The notes: generated by a model not told the origin, from the letters alone. DNA of 64,000 nt from Alicyclobacillus sp. ALC3 (GCF_028751195.1 NZ_CP066784.1:2170001-2234000); one strand, 5' to 3'. Shown: positions 35,639 through 44,311, counted from the first letter of the stretch. Numbers and translations: made by a program.

Positions 35639-37117
35639 TCAGGTCCCTGCGAAGACCGGCTGGCCACGAAGGACCGAAACCAGGGAAGGAAGTAGAGGAA
35701 GGTTCTGTTTTAACAGGCTAGAGATAAGGCTGCGGAGTACGGAGAAGGTCTTACCGCCCTCCTGTGTACGAAAGAGCCCGGAGACCTTCTGTTTCACCTT
35801 GGTCATCCGAATGTCCCGTTCCGCCTGGTTGTTGTCAAAGGGCACGTTCGCATCCCAAAGGAAGCGAAGGATGGACTCCTTGTGCGACTCAAATCGCTGT
35901 CCTAAATTAGCGGCTTTGCTTTTGCACTTTCGTCCACGTGGTCCTGTTTTCGTCGGCACAGGATCCAGCGCCCATTCAGTTTTGCCTAGCTCAAGAATGG
36001 CATCGTAAGCCGTCTCAATCTCGGCAATGGTTTCATCAGCGAGCGGGAGACCCTTCTCCCGGGCGTCCCTAGTGAGCTTCCAAGCGCCTCGGAGCAATTC
36101 CTTCATCTGCTTAGCCCACTGATGTCCATCATTGTCCAGGATACCTTGACATTCGCGCAGGAGGTGAGCATTGCATAGCGCATGCTCAAATGAGTAGATG
36201 GGTCGGAAGTAGGCCGAGAGGCAGTCATGAACGACGACGCCCTTAAAGGTGTCCAGTATCCCCATGCCTTCAATCGCGCCGGTACCACGCTGTGGATAAG
36301 TGTCCATGAGCGTCCATTCTGGATTGGACACGACATGCAACCAATGTTGTTTGTTGACGATACGTACACCCGTTTCGTCGGTATGGAGCAGCGGCGCATT
36401 GCACAAGTTCTCCCGAATGACGGGGATGGCGCTTAACTCCACGGCACCCGCCATGCTCTCTAATTGGCTCAACAGGGTCGCTTCACTGGGCCGTTGTCCA
36501 GTTAGGTCGGCATAGAACTGTCCGATTCGGTCTAAAGGGAGCATATGATAGGCATTTAAATATGTGGTCCATGCTGCAAATCCATCCCCATACTGCACTG
36601 GAGCTTTGACGCCATCCGGGAAGCTGGCACGTTGCAATGTATTGCAGCAGGGACAGCGCTTTTCCTCGGCTTGGTGCTCTGTCACAACGAGACGAGGTGC
36701 GGGCAAGTCGAATACCTGACGTTTCACGAGGCCCTTCGTGGCTACCGTTTCCAACGATGCGGCACAGTTGGGACAGGCGTTAAGCTTGTGGACGATGACC
36801 TCATCGGGGGTCTTGCTCATGAGCAGAGTGTGCCCGCTATGCCCTTTGGGGCCGCCTCTCTTACCACCCGGCTGGCGTGAATTCGTTGGTTTACGAAATC
36901 CATCACTAGATGGAGGCTTACTGGAATTGCGGCTGTTCTGGTTCACTTGGCTCTCGAGGACCCTTACACGCTCTTTTAACTCGCGGATTTCAGCCGCCTG
37001 TTGCTCAACGATAGCTACGAGTCCTCGTACCAAATCAACAACCGCATCAGGTCCCTGTTCATATACTTGCAAAATGCATTCACGTTCCATTGCTTTAAAT
37101 TCCAGTTCAAATTCCAT
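35639..37117 (-). CDS. IS66 family transposase (TnpC type)
   Basis: The 492-residue transposase has a leucine-rich coiled coil at residues about 30-65 (VEQQAAEIRELKERVRVLES) and the IS66 linker NSRNSSKPPSSDGFRK. A four-cysteine zinc region (CPNC and CPCC) follows, then the catalytic core with LLHTDETGVRI, VVHDCLSAYF, HLLRECQ and NNQAERDIRM. ATG at 37117 follows GGGAGG. It overlaps the upstream DruA-like gene by 11 bases. Length and motifs suggest it is functional. Confidence 0.95.
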   Translation of the reverse strand: MEFELEFKAMERECILQVYEQGPDAVVDLVRGLVAIVEQQAAEIRELKERVRVLESQVNQNSRNSSKPPSSDGFRKPTNSRQPGGKRGGPKGHSGHTLLMSKTPDEVIVHKLNACPNCAASLETVATKGLVKRQVFDLPAPRLVVTEHQAEEKRCPCCNTLQRASFPDGVKAPVQYGDGFAAWTTYLNAYHMLPLDRIGQFYADLTGQRPSEATLLSQLESMAGAVELSAIPVIRENLCNAPLLHTDETGVRIVNKQHWLHVVSNPEWTLMDTYPQRGTGAIEGMGILDTFKGVVVHDCLSAYFRPIYSFEHALCNAHLLRECQGILDNDGHQWAKQMKELLRGAWKLTRDAREKGLPLADETIAEIETAYDAILELGKTEWALDPVPTKTGPRGRKCKSKAANLGQRFESHKESILRFLWDANVPFDNNQAERDIRMTKVKQKVSGLFRTQEGGKTFSVLRSLISSLLKQNLPLLPSLVSVLRGQPVFAGT

Positions 37118-37970
37118 TCGAAAGTACCTCCCTTGCATTGGGCACCAGGGCATACACATAAACATCCTTGCGTGTAACGCTCAAGGTATGGTGCGTGTCA
37201 TTGCGGCTTCTCCCTTGCGTCTGGCCGACTTGAATCCAGTTAGCAGCCCGGTAGCACGTGCCACGGAATCGTTGCTGTTCGACAAACGTCTCCAGCAGGT
37301 GCACCGGATGACCATACTTGTCCATCCAGTCTCGGCAGATGCGACTGGCGATGCGGCTGAGGAGATGACTAGCCAGATTGGGAACGGTGACCCAAGGGAG
37401 GATGAGAAAGCGCATGTTGTTTGTCACAAGGGATAAGGAATTCCGACGAACACCCGGTGTCCAGCGAATCCACGCGTCGCGTGGCGCAACTTTCCAAGCA
37501 GCAGACCCAAAGAGCAGGCACGCTAATGGGCGTCCGTACCGGTCGTAGACAAGATACTTCATGTTTTCACCGACCGCGCCGCAGAATCCCAGGTAATGAT
37601 ATGCGGCGAGCAAATGTCGGAACAAAACTGATGATGCGGATGTCTTTACAATCTCGATTCGCAGCGGCAACAGATCTCGCAAGGGACCCGAAACGGGGGT
37701 AGTGTCATGGGCAACGGAACGAACGATTCTTGTCGCGTTTCCAACGCCGACGGCGCGAGGGGCTGGAAGTCGAATGTATTTCAGTCGCTCAAGTTTGAGC
37801 AACATGGTACGACAGGCCATGTCTTTTAGCTGGCCATTGCCGTTTGTCCAGTTCCAAGTCGCACACAGTTCGCGCGATAACCGAGTGCGATTCCAGTCAG
37901 GGTGACAATGGATGAGTTCACGTATCCATGCAATATCTTGTTCGGTAAGGTGGCGTCCTTGTATCTGCAT
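37107..37970 (-). CDS. DruA-family (DUF4338) protein carried by the IS66-type element
   Basis: The 287-residue protein matches my memory of DUF4338/DruA: an N-terminal helical, possibly HTH segment (LSRELCATWNWTNGNGQLKD) and a core with HLLAAYHYLGF, VGENMKYLVYDRYGRPLACLLFGSAAW and FLILPWVTVPNLASHLL. It ends FVEQQRFRGTCYRAANWIQVGQTQGR across the C-terminal third. DruA is a component of Druantia anti-phage systems, but no other Druantia gene is here. Transposition accessory function is an equally plausible role. Its stop overlaps the transposase start. Family assignment is from pattern memory only. Confidence 0.72.
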   Translation of the reverse strand: MQIQGRHLTEQDIAWIRELIHCHPDWNRTRLSRELCATWNWTNGNGQLKDMACRTMLLKLERLKYIRLPAPRAVGVGNATRIVRSVAHDTTPVSGPLRDLLPLRIEIVKTSASSVLFRHLLAAYHYLGFCGAVGENMKYLVYDRYGRPLACLLFGSAAWKVAPRDAWIRWTPGVRRNSLSLVTNNMRFLILPWVTVPNLASHLLSRIASRICRDWMDKYGHPVHLLETFVEQQRFRGTCYRAANWIQVGQTQGRSRNDTHHTLSVTRKDVYVYALVPNAREVLSNGI

Positions 37971-38068
37971 ACCACCATTCTACAAACAAAAGACCGCTGA
38001 GTCCAGCTATTTCTAGCCTGGACTCAGCGGGTACCTGAGTAGTAACGCCCTGCGCCGCTATTCGGAAC

Positions 38069-38152
38069 GCCACTCGCCACTCGCCACTCGCCACTCGCCA
38101 CTCGCCACTCGCCACTCGCCACTCGCCACTCGCCACTCGCCACTCGCCACTC
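38069..38152. repeat. 7-bp microsatellite, 12 copies
   Basis: GCCACTC is repeated 12 times without interruption. It begins 7 bases after the last dyad of array A. Confidence 0.95.
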
Positions 38153-38165
38153 GGCTTACAGCAAC

Positions 38166-38642
38166 TTAGCCGCCGTAGAAGAGGCCGGTCTCCTTCAGCG
38201 TCATCGGATCGCCTTCGCGGTGTACGCCCGCGTCGATGACTTCGCCGACGACGAGCGCGTGGTCGCCACGATCGACGATGTCTGTAACTTTGCACTCAAA
38301 CCACGACAGAGCGTCTTTGAGAATGGGGCTGCCAGTTGTCTTCGTCTCGAACTCGTAGCCAGCAATCTTGTTCCCTTCCACAGACACAGGCTTGAAGAAC
38401 GCAAAGGCGAGGTCCTTCGATCCGGTCTCCAGCACGTTGACCGAGAACACGCGGCTGTGCTGAATGCCAGCCCATGAACCGGAGTCCTTCTTGACGCCGA
38501 TCGCCACCAGCGGCGGCGCGAATGACGCCTGTGTCACCCAGTTGCCGGTAAACGCGTGCAGACCGTCTTCACCCTTCGTGCCAATCACGTACAGGCCGTA
38601 ACTGATGCCGCGCAGTGCAGTTTTCTTCGCTTGATCATCCAT
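38166..38642 (-). CDS. Flavin reductase family protein
   Basis: This 158-residue protein is a split-barrel FMN-binding flavin reductase-like protein: YGLYVIGTKGEDGLHAFTGN, VTQASFAPPLVAIGVKKDS, VFSVNVLE and a C-terminal DHALVVGEVIDAGVH. Members transfer electrons from NAD(P)H to FMN, or bind flavin as partners of monooxygenases and nitroreductases. ATG at 38642 follows GGGGAGAG. A longer frame upstream is open but has no family match. It precedes no obvious partner gene. Confidence 0.85.
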   Translation of the reverse strand: MDDQAKKTALRGISYGLYVIGTKGEDGLHAFTGNWVTQASFAPPLVAIGVKKDSGSWAGIQHSRVFSVNVLETGSKDLAFAFFKPVSVEGNKIAGYEFETKTTGSPILKDALSWFECKVTDIVDRGDHALVVGEVIDAGVHREGDPMTLKETGLFYGG

Positions 38643-38813
38643 CTTCTGATCTCTCCCCTCGTTCGAATAGACAACTCCCGTTTGGAGTCCATTGTCCTCA
38701 TGATACAAAACTGGGCACTTCGTTTCACACCTGGCACACCAGAAGTTCACGCCTGGCGCTCGAGTAGTTCGCGCCTGTGGCGGCGAATCCTGGTCAGTTG
38801 TCTACCGACTAAA

Positions 38814-39386
38814 TTACTTCACGGCTTGTTCGAGCAGGTCGCGCAGTTCCTTCACAATCAACACCTGATACCCGGTGTCTTCGCCGTAGCGCTTCACAAC
38901 TTCTGCGCGAGCGGCGGTCAGCTTCTCCTGATAGTCCGGGGCTTCGCGGTCCGGGTTGTCCTGTTTGAACCGGGCCATCGGCTCCTGCACGTAGGTCGGG
39001 CGCGGGCCCCACTGCGAGATGACGCCGCCGTCCTTGTCGATGAACAGCACGACCGGGATGGACCGGCCACCGTAGGTCAAGAAGCGGTCGATGACGTCAA
39101 GGTGTGCTTCCATGATAAGCATCCGCGTGTCGATCCCGGCCGCCTCCGTCACCTTGAGCACAACCGGGACGTTGCGGACGACGTCGCCGCACCACTCTGC
39201 GGCGATGATCAGGCAGCGAACGTCCGTGTTACCGCGCAGCCCAGCGATGTAGGACTGTGCCGCCTCGTCCATCCAGGTGAAGCGCTCGCCCCAGTCGAGA
39301 AACTTGTCCTGGTTCCGGGTCATCTTGTCGATAAACTCCTGCGGCGCCAGCCCCGCTTCGAACGCTGCTTGTACGTTTTCAGCCAT
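38814..39386 (-). CDS. Thioredoxin-like protein without a CxxC active site
   Basis: The 190-residue protein has a thioredoxin-like core. The usual WCGPC is replaced by EWCGDVVRN, leaving one cysteine. The cis-proline loop is present as RSIPVVLFIDKDG. This pattern fits the Thioredoxin_9-type families found in Firmicutes, whose function is not established. It may act as a single-cysteine reductase or a binding protein. It starts about 170 bases upstream of the flavin reductase and follows an S9 peptidase gene in the same direction. Confidence 0.75.
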   Translation of the reverse strand: MAENVQAAFEAGLAPQEFIDKMTRNQDKFLDWGERFTWMDEAAQSYIAGLRGNTDVRCLIIAAEWCGDVVRNVPVVLKVTEAAGIDTRMLIMEAHLDVIDRFLTYGGRSIPVVLFIDKDGGVISQWGPRPTYVQEPMARFKQDNPDREAPDYQEKLTAARAEVVKRYGEDTGYQVLIVKELRDLLEQAVK

Positions 39387-39413
39387 TGTCAGTCTCCTCC
39401 CCCGGGTCGTCGT

Positions 39414-41219
39414 TTATTTCAGGTGTCGGTCCAGAAAGTCTGCAATCGCCCCGTACGCCTTAATGCGGTTGCCGAGTTTTACGACACCGTGGCCTTCGTC
39501 TTCAAAGCGCAGGTACTCGACCGGGTGGTTGCGCGCCTTGAGCGCAGCCACCATCTGCTCGGCTTCACCGACGGGCACGCGCGGGTCGTTCGCGCCGTGG
39601 ACGACAATCATCGGCGCTGTGATGCGGTCGACGTGGTGAATCGGCGAGATGGCGTCAAAGAACTCCCCATCCGCCGCAATCGTGCCGTACTCCGGTTCGC
39701 GCAAGTGCCTGCGGTACGGGCTCGTGTTCTCGATGAACGTGCGCAAATTGGCGATCCCGACGATGTCCACGCCAGCTGCCCACAAGTCTGGGTAGTGTGT
39801 CACCGCGGCGAGCGTCATGAAGCCGCCGTAGGAGCCGCCCATGACAGCGATGGCGTCACGCTTCGCGTCTCCGTGATCGACCAGCCAGTCCACGCACTGC
39901 GCCAGGTCTGCGACGGAGTCCATGCGCTTGCGAACGTCGTCGAGGTGTACGAACGTTCTGCCGTAGCCGTCGCTTCCGCGGACGTTTGGCACAAATACGG
40001 CGTAGCCGCGGTTGACGAAGTACTGCACGATTGCGTTGAAGCTGTTGCGGCTCTGCGACTCCGGTCCGCCGTGCACGTACACGACGACCGGGTACGGCCC
40101 GGAGGTGTCCTGCGGACGGTAGTAAAACGCCGGCACGGACAGACCGTCAAATGAATCGTAGTGCACGAGCTCCGGCTCGACGAAGCGCGAAGCTGGCACA
40201 GAGGAGATGGAGGCGAAGGTAACGCGGTCGATGCGCCTCGCATCGACATCGAGTTTCCACACCTCGGTCGCGTATGTAGGACTGCTCAGGGTCAGCGCAA
40301 TGCTGCGGCCGCGCTTGTTCCACGTCAGGCTTGCGATGACGCCAGCCGGCGGTTCCGGCAAGCCGCTGACGTACGCGAGTGTGTCTCCGGACGACTTCGT
40401 CAGGTCGGCGACATACAACTTCGATGTGCCGTCTTCGTTGCGGCTGTAAGCGAGGAACGACTTGTCGGCCGACAAGGAGAGCGCGTCAACGCCCCAGTCG
40501 TCTGCAGTCAGCCAGGTGATGGCCTGTGTCGCCATGTCGATCGCGGCGAGCCGCACAAACTCACTGTCTTTATCCGTCAGCACGTACAACGTTGACCCGT
40601 CTTCGCTGAACCGCGGCGCCTCAAACCGCGCCTCGCCCTCGTGCGGCGTGAGCAGGGTAGTCTCGCCGCTTGCGATGTCGACCAAAATCAGGTCGTGATT
40701 GAGGTTCGTGTGATGGCGCGAGACCAGCACCTTGTCGCCCGACGGGTGGAACACAGACGCGTAGTTGGTGTGCGCACTCTCGTGGACAGGCGTGTGCCTG
40801 TTGTCGGCAATGTCGTAGACGTAGAGGTCAAAGTCGCGGCCGTTGCGGCGGTTCGTGCAGTAGGACAGCCGCTTCCCGTCCGGACTGAAGGCGCCAAGGC
40901 TGTAGATGTGCGCCGGGTCGTCCGTGATGTTGACCGGGTCTGTCCCTTCGAGGTCCATCAGGAACAGCTGCGCGCGCTCGCTGCCCCCTTCGTCTGCTTC
41001 GACGCAGAGCAAAGGCTCAGTCGGCGATGGCGCGACGCCCATGACGCGGTCGGAGAAAAACGTGATCTGCTGCGGCCACGGCACGGCCGGCTGCTGACGC
41101 CACACCTGCGGAATGCCGGTCAGAGTCGAAACGAAGTACATCGCGCTGTCGTCGTAGGCGAACACGCCGCCGGCTGCGCTGCGGACCTCCATGTAGCGGG
41201 CCACTGAAATTGGCTTCAT
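39414..41219 (-). CDS. S9 family prolyl oligopeptidase-like peptidase
   Basis: The 601-residue protein has an N-terminal beta-propeller of repeated blades (about residues 20-350: LFLMDLEGTDPVNITD, LILVDIASGETTLLT, LSADKSFLAYSRNEDG). A C-terminal alpha/beta hydrolase domain carries the nucleophile in VMGGSYGGFMTL, the aspartate in VVHGANDPRVPVGEA and the histidine in RFEDEGHGVV. It is probably cytoplasmic because no signal peptide is seen. ATG at 41219 follows GGGGAGGTGG. Confidence 0.92.
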   Translation of the reverse strand: MKPISVARYMEVRSAAGGVFAYDDSAMYFVSTLTGIPQVWRQQPAVPWPQQITFFSDRVMGVAPSPTEPLLCVEADEGGSERAQLFLMDLEGTDPVNITDDPAHIYSLGAFSPDGKRLSYCTNRRNGRDFDLYVYDIADNRHTPVHESAHTNYASVFHPSGDKVLVSRHHTNLNHDLILVDIASGETTLLTPHEGEARFEAPRFSEDGSTLYVLTDKDSEFVRLAAIDMATQAITWLTADDWGVDALSLSADKSFLAYSRNEDGTSKLYVADLTKSSGDTLAYVSGLPEPPAGVIASLTWNKRGRSIALTLSSPTYATEVWKLDVDARRIDRVTFASISSVPASRFVEPELVHYDSFDGLSVPAFYYRPQDTSGPYPVVVYVHGGPESQSRNSFNAIVQYFVNRGYAVFVPNVRGSDGYGRTFVHLDDVRKRMDSVADLAQCVDWLVDHGDAKRDAIAVMGGSYGGFMTLAAVTHYPDLWAAGVDIVGIANLRTFIENTSPYRRHLREPEYGTIAADGEFFDAISPIHHVDRITAPMIVVHGANDPRVPVGEAEQMVAALKARNHPVEYLRFEDEGHGVVKLGNRIKAYGAIADFLDRHLK

Positions 41220-41365
41220 TGGAGCCACCTCCCCGGTTGAAATGCTGGAACGAAGTGCGTCGGTACGGAAACGGCCGGGCGGGTTGTGGGCCACCGCGGC
41301 CGATGTTGCATTGTGGGTCGCCAGACGACATTGTGTTGCGGACGACCGCGGCCGATGCTCACGCT

Positions 41366-42355
41366 TTACACGGCCACAGCGGACATGTCCTCGAGGTACG
41401 TCTGCAGCACGCGCTCCATCCCGTCTTCGCTAGTCTGAGCGTTGATCACGTTGCGCAACTCAGCCGCGCCCGGCATGCCTTTGATGTACCACGCCGCGTG
41501 CTTGCGCATCTCCTTCACGCCGGTGATCTCGCCTTTGTGTGCGACAAGCAGATGCAAGTGTCTAATCGCGACCATGATGCGCTCCTCAAACGACGGCTTG
41601 TCGAGCTTCTCGCCGGTGCGCAGGAAGTGCGCAACTTCGCGGAACACCCACGGGTAACCGAGCGCGCCGCGACCAATCATCACGCCGTCGCAGCCGGTCT
41701 CCTCAATCATGCGCAAGGCGTCTTCCGGCTCGACGACGTCGCCGTTGCCGATGACGGGCACATTCACAGCCTGCTTGACCTGCCGGATGATGTCCCAGTC
41801 GGCACGGCCGGAGTACAGCTGTTCGGCGGTGCGACCGTGCACGGTGACGGCCTTCGCGCCCGCCTCGACGACGGCTTGGGCGACTTCGACGGCGTTGACG
41901 TGACCATCGTCCCAACCCTTGCGAAACTTGACGGTGACGGGCTTCTCCACGCGCTCGACGACGCCGCGGACGATGGATGCGGCATATTCGGGATCACGGG
42001 CGAGAGCCGCACCGGAGCCGTTCTTGTAAATCTTCAGCACGGGGCAGCCCATGTTGATGTCGATCAGGTCGGCGTTGGTCTCGCCGACCAGCTCAGCAGC
42101 CTGCACCATCGAGTCTTTGTCGTAACCGACCAGTTGCAAACTGACAGGGTGCTCGTCGGGCAGAATGGTCAGCATCCGCTGGCTTTTTTCATTGCCGTGC
42201 ACCAGTGCCTTGTCGCTGACCATCTCCGCGCAAACCATGCCTGCGCCGAGCTGCTTCGCAATAATGCGGAACGGCGGGTTGCAAACCCCCGCCATCGGAG
42301 ACAAGATCACAGGGTCCTCGATCTGAATCCCACCAATCGTAAGCACTCTGGTCAT
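41366..42355 (-). CDS. dusB: tRNA-dihydrouridine synthase B
   Basis: The 329-residue flavoenzyme reduces uridine to dihydrouridine in tRNA. Motifs: ILSPMAGVCNPPFR (FMN site), the catalytic cysteine in DINMGCPVLKIYKNGSGAAL, VTVKFRKGWDD, VHGRTAEQLYSG, VIGNGDV and MIGRGALGYPWVF. The N-terminus MTRVLTIGGIQIEDPVIL fits DusB. It is preceded by the large repeat region 42494-43280. Confidence 0.94.
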   Translation of the reverse strand: MTRVLTIGGIQIEDPVILSPMAGVCNPPFRIIAKQLGAGMVCAEMVSDKALVHGNEKSQRMLTILPDEHPVSLQLVGYDKDSMVQAAELVGETNADLIDINMGCPVLKIYKNGSGAALARDPEYAASIVRGVVERVEKPVTVKFRKGWDDGHVNAVEVAQAVVEAGAKAVTVHGRTAEQLYSGRADWDIIRQVKQAVNVPVIGNGDVVEPEDALRMIEETGCDGVMIGRGALGYPWVFREVAHFLRTGEKLDKPSFEERIMVAIRHLHLLVAHKGEITGVKEMRKHAAWYIKGMPGAAELRNVINAQTSEDGMERVLQTYLEDMSAVAV

Positions 42356-42493
42356 CCTCCTTTGGTCACTTCTTTATATAGATTGGTGTTCGCTCGCTGC
42401 GGCGAGCGAACTATCCGATTGATTTGGCTTGAGCATTGTGCGCCTAACGTAAAATTGTAGCCGAAGCTACGGGGAAAGTCGAACACTACGAGG

Positions 42494-42577
42494 GCGTGGC
42501 ACAGCGGGCGTGGCACAGCGGGCGTGGCACAACGGTCGTGGCACAACGGTCGTGGCACAACGGTCGTGGCACAACGG
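42494..42577. repeat. 14-bp minisatellite, 6 copies
   Basis: Units of the form GCGTGGCACAGCGG, drifting to TCGTGGCACAACGG, are repeated six times and end exactly where the first dyad of array B begins. Confidence 0.92.
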
Positions 42578-43313
42578 TCGCGATCAAAATGGACGCTATG
42601 CAGAGTTGCAATGGTCAAATTGTACGCTAAGACGCCGAAGGTGACATAATTCGAGGGTTTCGTGATCAAAAAGTGCGCTGTATTCGCAAAAAGGGCGATT
42701 TCTGCCGATTCTACACATCACAGCGCACTATATGAGCGTTAATTCCGCCAAAACTCAGCTTCCGCCGTCCTCAGCGATCATTTTGCGCACTGTGACTCGG
42801 CGGTCGCGCAGGGCACAGCGGTCGTGATCAAAATGGACGCTATGCAGAGTTGCAACGGTCAAATTGTACGCTAAGACGCCGAAGGTGACATAACTCGAGG
42901 GTTTCGTGATCAAAAAGTGCGCTGTATTCGTAAAAAGGGTGATTTCCGCCGATTCTACACATCACAGCGCACTATATGAGCGTTAATTCCGCCAAAACTC
43001 AGCTTCCGCCGTCCTCAGCGATCATTTTGCGCACTGTGACTTGACTGTCGCGCTGGGCGTGACGGTCGTGATCAAAATGGACGCTATGCAGAGTTGCAAC
43101 GGTCAAATTGTACGCTAAGACGCCGAAGGTGACATAATTCGATGGTTTCGTGATCAAAAAGGGCGCTGTATTCCCAAAAAGGCCCGTTTCCGGCGATTCT
43201 ACTCGTCCCAGCGCACTATATGAGCGTTAATTCCGCCAAAACTCAGGTTCCGCCGTCCGCAGCGATCATTTTGCGCACTGTTCCTTGCCCATCGCGCTGG
43301 GCACAAACGCATG
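42578..43313. repeat. Phased dyad array B: three tandem 244-bp units, 15 dyads
   Basis: GATCAAAATGGACGCTATGC starts at 42582, 42826 and 43070, a 244-bp period. Each unit has five 21-bp dyads. In the first unit they start at 42578, 42609, 42660, 42721 and 42772 (31, 51, 61 and 51 apart, then 50 to the next unit). Typical forms are CAACG-N11-CGCTA and CAGCG-N11-CGTTA. Each unit also contains the longer pair AGTGCGCTGT and ACAGCGCACT. Copies 1 and 2 are almost identical and copy 3 is more diverged. I see no gene in it. Confidence 0.9.
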
Positions 43314-43383
43314 TGGTGCCTGCAATTGACGCAGGTAGGTCGGCGCCCTTTCCTCCAGACATGCCGTCGCTCCCCGAGACATA

Positions 43384-44049
43384 TTAGATCATGGTCCCGT
43401 TGCGCGACGGGTGGATTCGATAAGCCCGAACACGCTTTTGCCCACCCACAGGCTCGAGCCAGTGCATCTTGACAAGTTTGCGCATATGACGACGGGCGGT
43501 GACGACTGATATGTTGAGAGCTTCCGCTACTTCCTTTGGCGTGATTGGCCTCGGAGAGTGCGCTGTATACCGCAGCATCTCCCGCTCGCCAATTGTAGCT
43601 TCGGAGAAACTCTCGTCTACCGCAGACCAACGTCCGATAACGGCTTGGATCATCTGAGCACAAATTTCCGGGTGATCATGAACATCGTCATAGGCGAACC
43701 GCAATAGACGCCAGCCGTCGAGCACGAGGGCGTTTTGCCGTCGGCACTCCTCTGAGTGGTCATAGCGTGTCGCATCCCTGCGGTGAGAAGCATAGCCGTC
43801 GATCTCCAACGCAAGCCGGTAATAACCTCGTATGTAGGCGAAGTCGATGTAGCGCCAACCGCGGCCGACGTCGCGGATCTGGTATTCCGGATGCAACCCA
43901 TCGAAATGATAGAACATTGGCCACCAGACATTCTGCAGAAACAGCTTTTCCGCGTGACCTAGTCCATCCGCGAGTCGGGACGCCGCGGCCCCACTGCGGC
44001 GCTGAAAGTGTGACGACACAAACTCCCTATAGGCCAGTTCAAAATCCAA
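43384..44049 (-). CDS. PD-(D/E)XK-type nuclease domain fused to a winged-helix domain
   Basis: The 221-residue protein (TTG start at 44049 after GGGAGGA; the frame is open 43 codons further) has a Vsr/DUF559-like core. Its sequence RYIDFAYIRGYYRLALEIDG holds the D...ExD pattern, then a charged YDHSEECRRQNALVLDGWRLLRFAYDDV split by the usual D-R-R-N region. The last 70 residues are a wHTH (ITPKEVAEALNISVVTARRH). It is probably a DNA nuclease with its own DNA-binding domain. It is a stand-alone gene beside repeat array B. Biological role unknown. Confidence 0.72.
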   Translation of the reverse strand: MDFELAYREFVSSHFQRRSGAAASRLADGLGHAEKLFLQNVWWPMFYHFDGLHPEYQIRDVGRGWRYIDFAYIRGYYRLALEIDGYASHRRDATRYDHSEECRRQNALVLDGWRLLRFAYDDVHDHPEICAQMIQAVIGRWSAVDESFSEATIGEREMLRYTAHSPRPITPKEVAEALNISVVTARRHMRKLVKMHWLEPVGGQKRVRAYRIHPSRNGTMI

Positions 44050-44224
44050 ACTGCATTCCTCCCGGGCACTAGTCCAAGTTGGCGGAACTCCATGTCTGTT
44101 TCCGGTCGCCTTGGTGTCTCGAGAGTACTTCCTTACGTCCGGTGAGTCGATTACGTGCGGAACAAACTTCCATACCACAGTTTAGACGACGGCACAAAAT
44201 CACGTCAGCCAATGCAGAAGCGGA

Positions 44225-44310
<86 letters not shown>

Positions 44311-44311
44311 G

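Larger units (their letters stand above)
35553..38046 (-). mobile_element. Complete IS66-family element with a DruA-like gene
   Basis: The 2,494-bp element is bounded by inverted repeats: GTTACTACTCAGGTACCC at the left end and its exact complement at the right end (18 bp identical). It is flanked by the 8-bp direct repeat GCCCTGCG (35545-35552 and 38047-38054), and 8-bp duplications are characteristic of IS66. It encodes one full-length transposase and one DUF4338/DruA-like protein in an overlapping pair. It lacks tnpA and tnpB, like ISBst12-type single-transposase members. The intact ends and duplication suggest a fairly recent insertion. Confidence 0.95.
35373..38061. repeat. Phased dyad array A (4 dyads), split by an insertion element
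   Basis: Dyads of 21 bp start at 35373, 35425, 35487 and 35539, so they are 52, 62 and 52 bp apart. The second is TAGGC-N11-GCCTA inside a longer perfect 11-bp stem, the third TAAGC-N11-GCCTA. The first is weaker. The fourth is cut: its left part ends at 35552 and its right part resumes at 38055. Removing the element and one target copy restores TAGGC-N11-GCTAT. The region lies between convergent genes. Nothing else is recognisable between 35256 and 35552. Confidence 0.8.

Noticed and set aside
35553..38046. Druantia defence system suggested by the DruA-like gene
   Set aside because: No DruB-E or DruM/H-like genes are present, and the gene lies inside the terminal repeats of an insertion sequence.
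38556..40154. 532-codon plus-strand open frame
   Set aside because: It is antisense to the flavin reductase, thioredoxin-like and S9 peptidase genes, which have clear motifs. High GC creates long shadow frames.
41210..42460. 416-codon plus-strand open frame
   Set aside because: Shadow of dusB, which is certain on the minus strand.
42494..43313. Possible plasmid-type iteron origin
   Set aside because: There is no Rep protein gene and no DnaA-box cluster, and similar arrays occur at several chromosomal loci. A replication origin is unlikely, although iteron-like protein binding remains possible.
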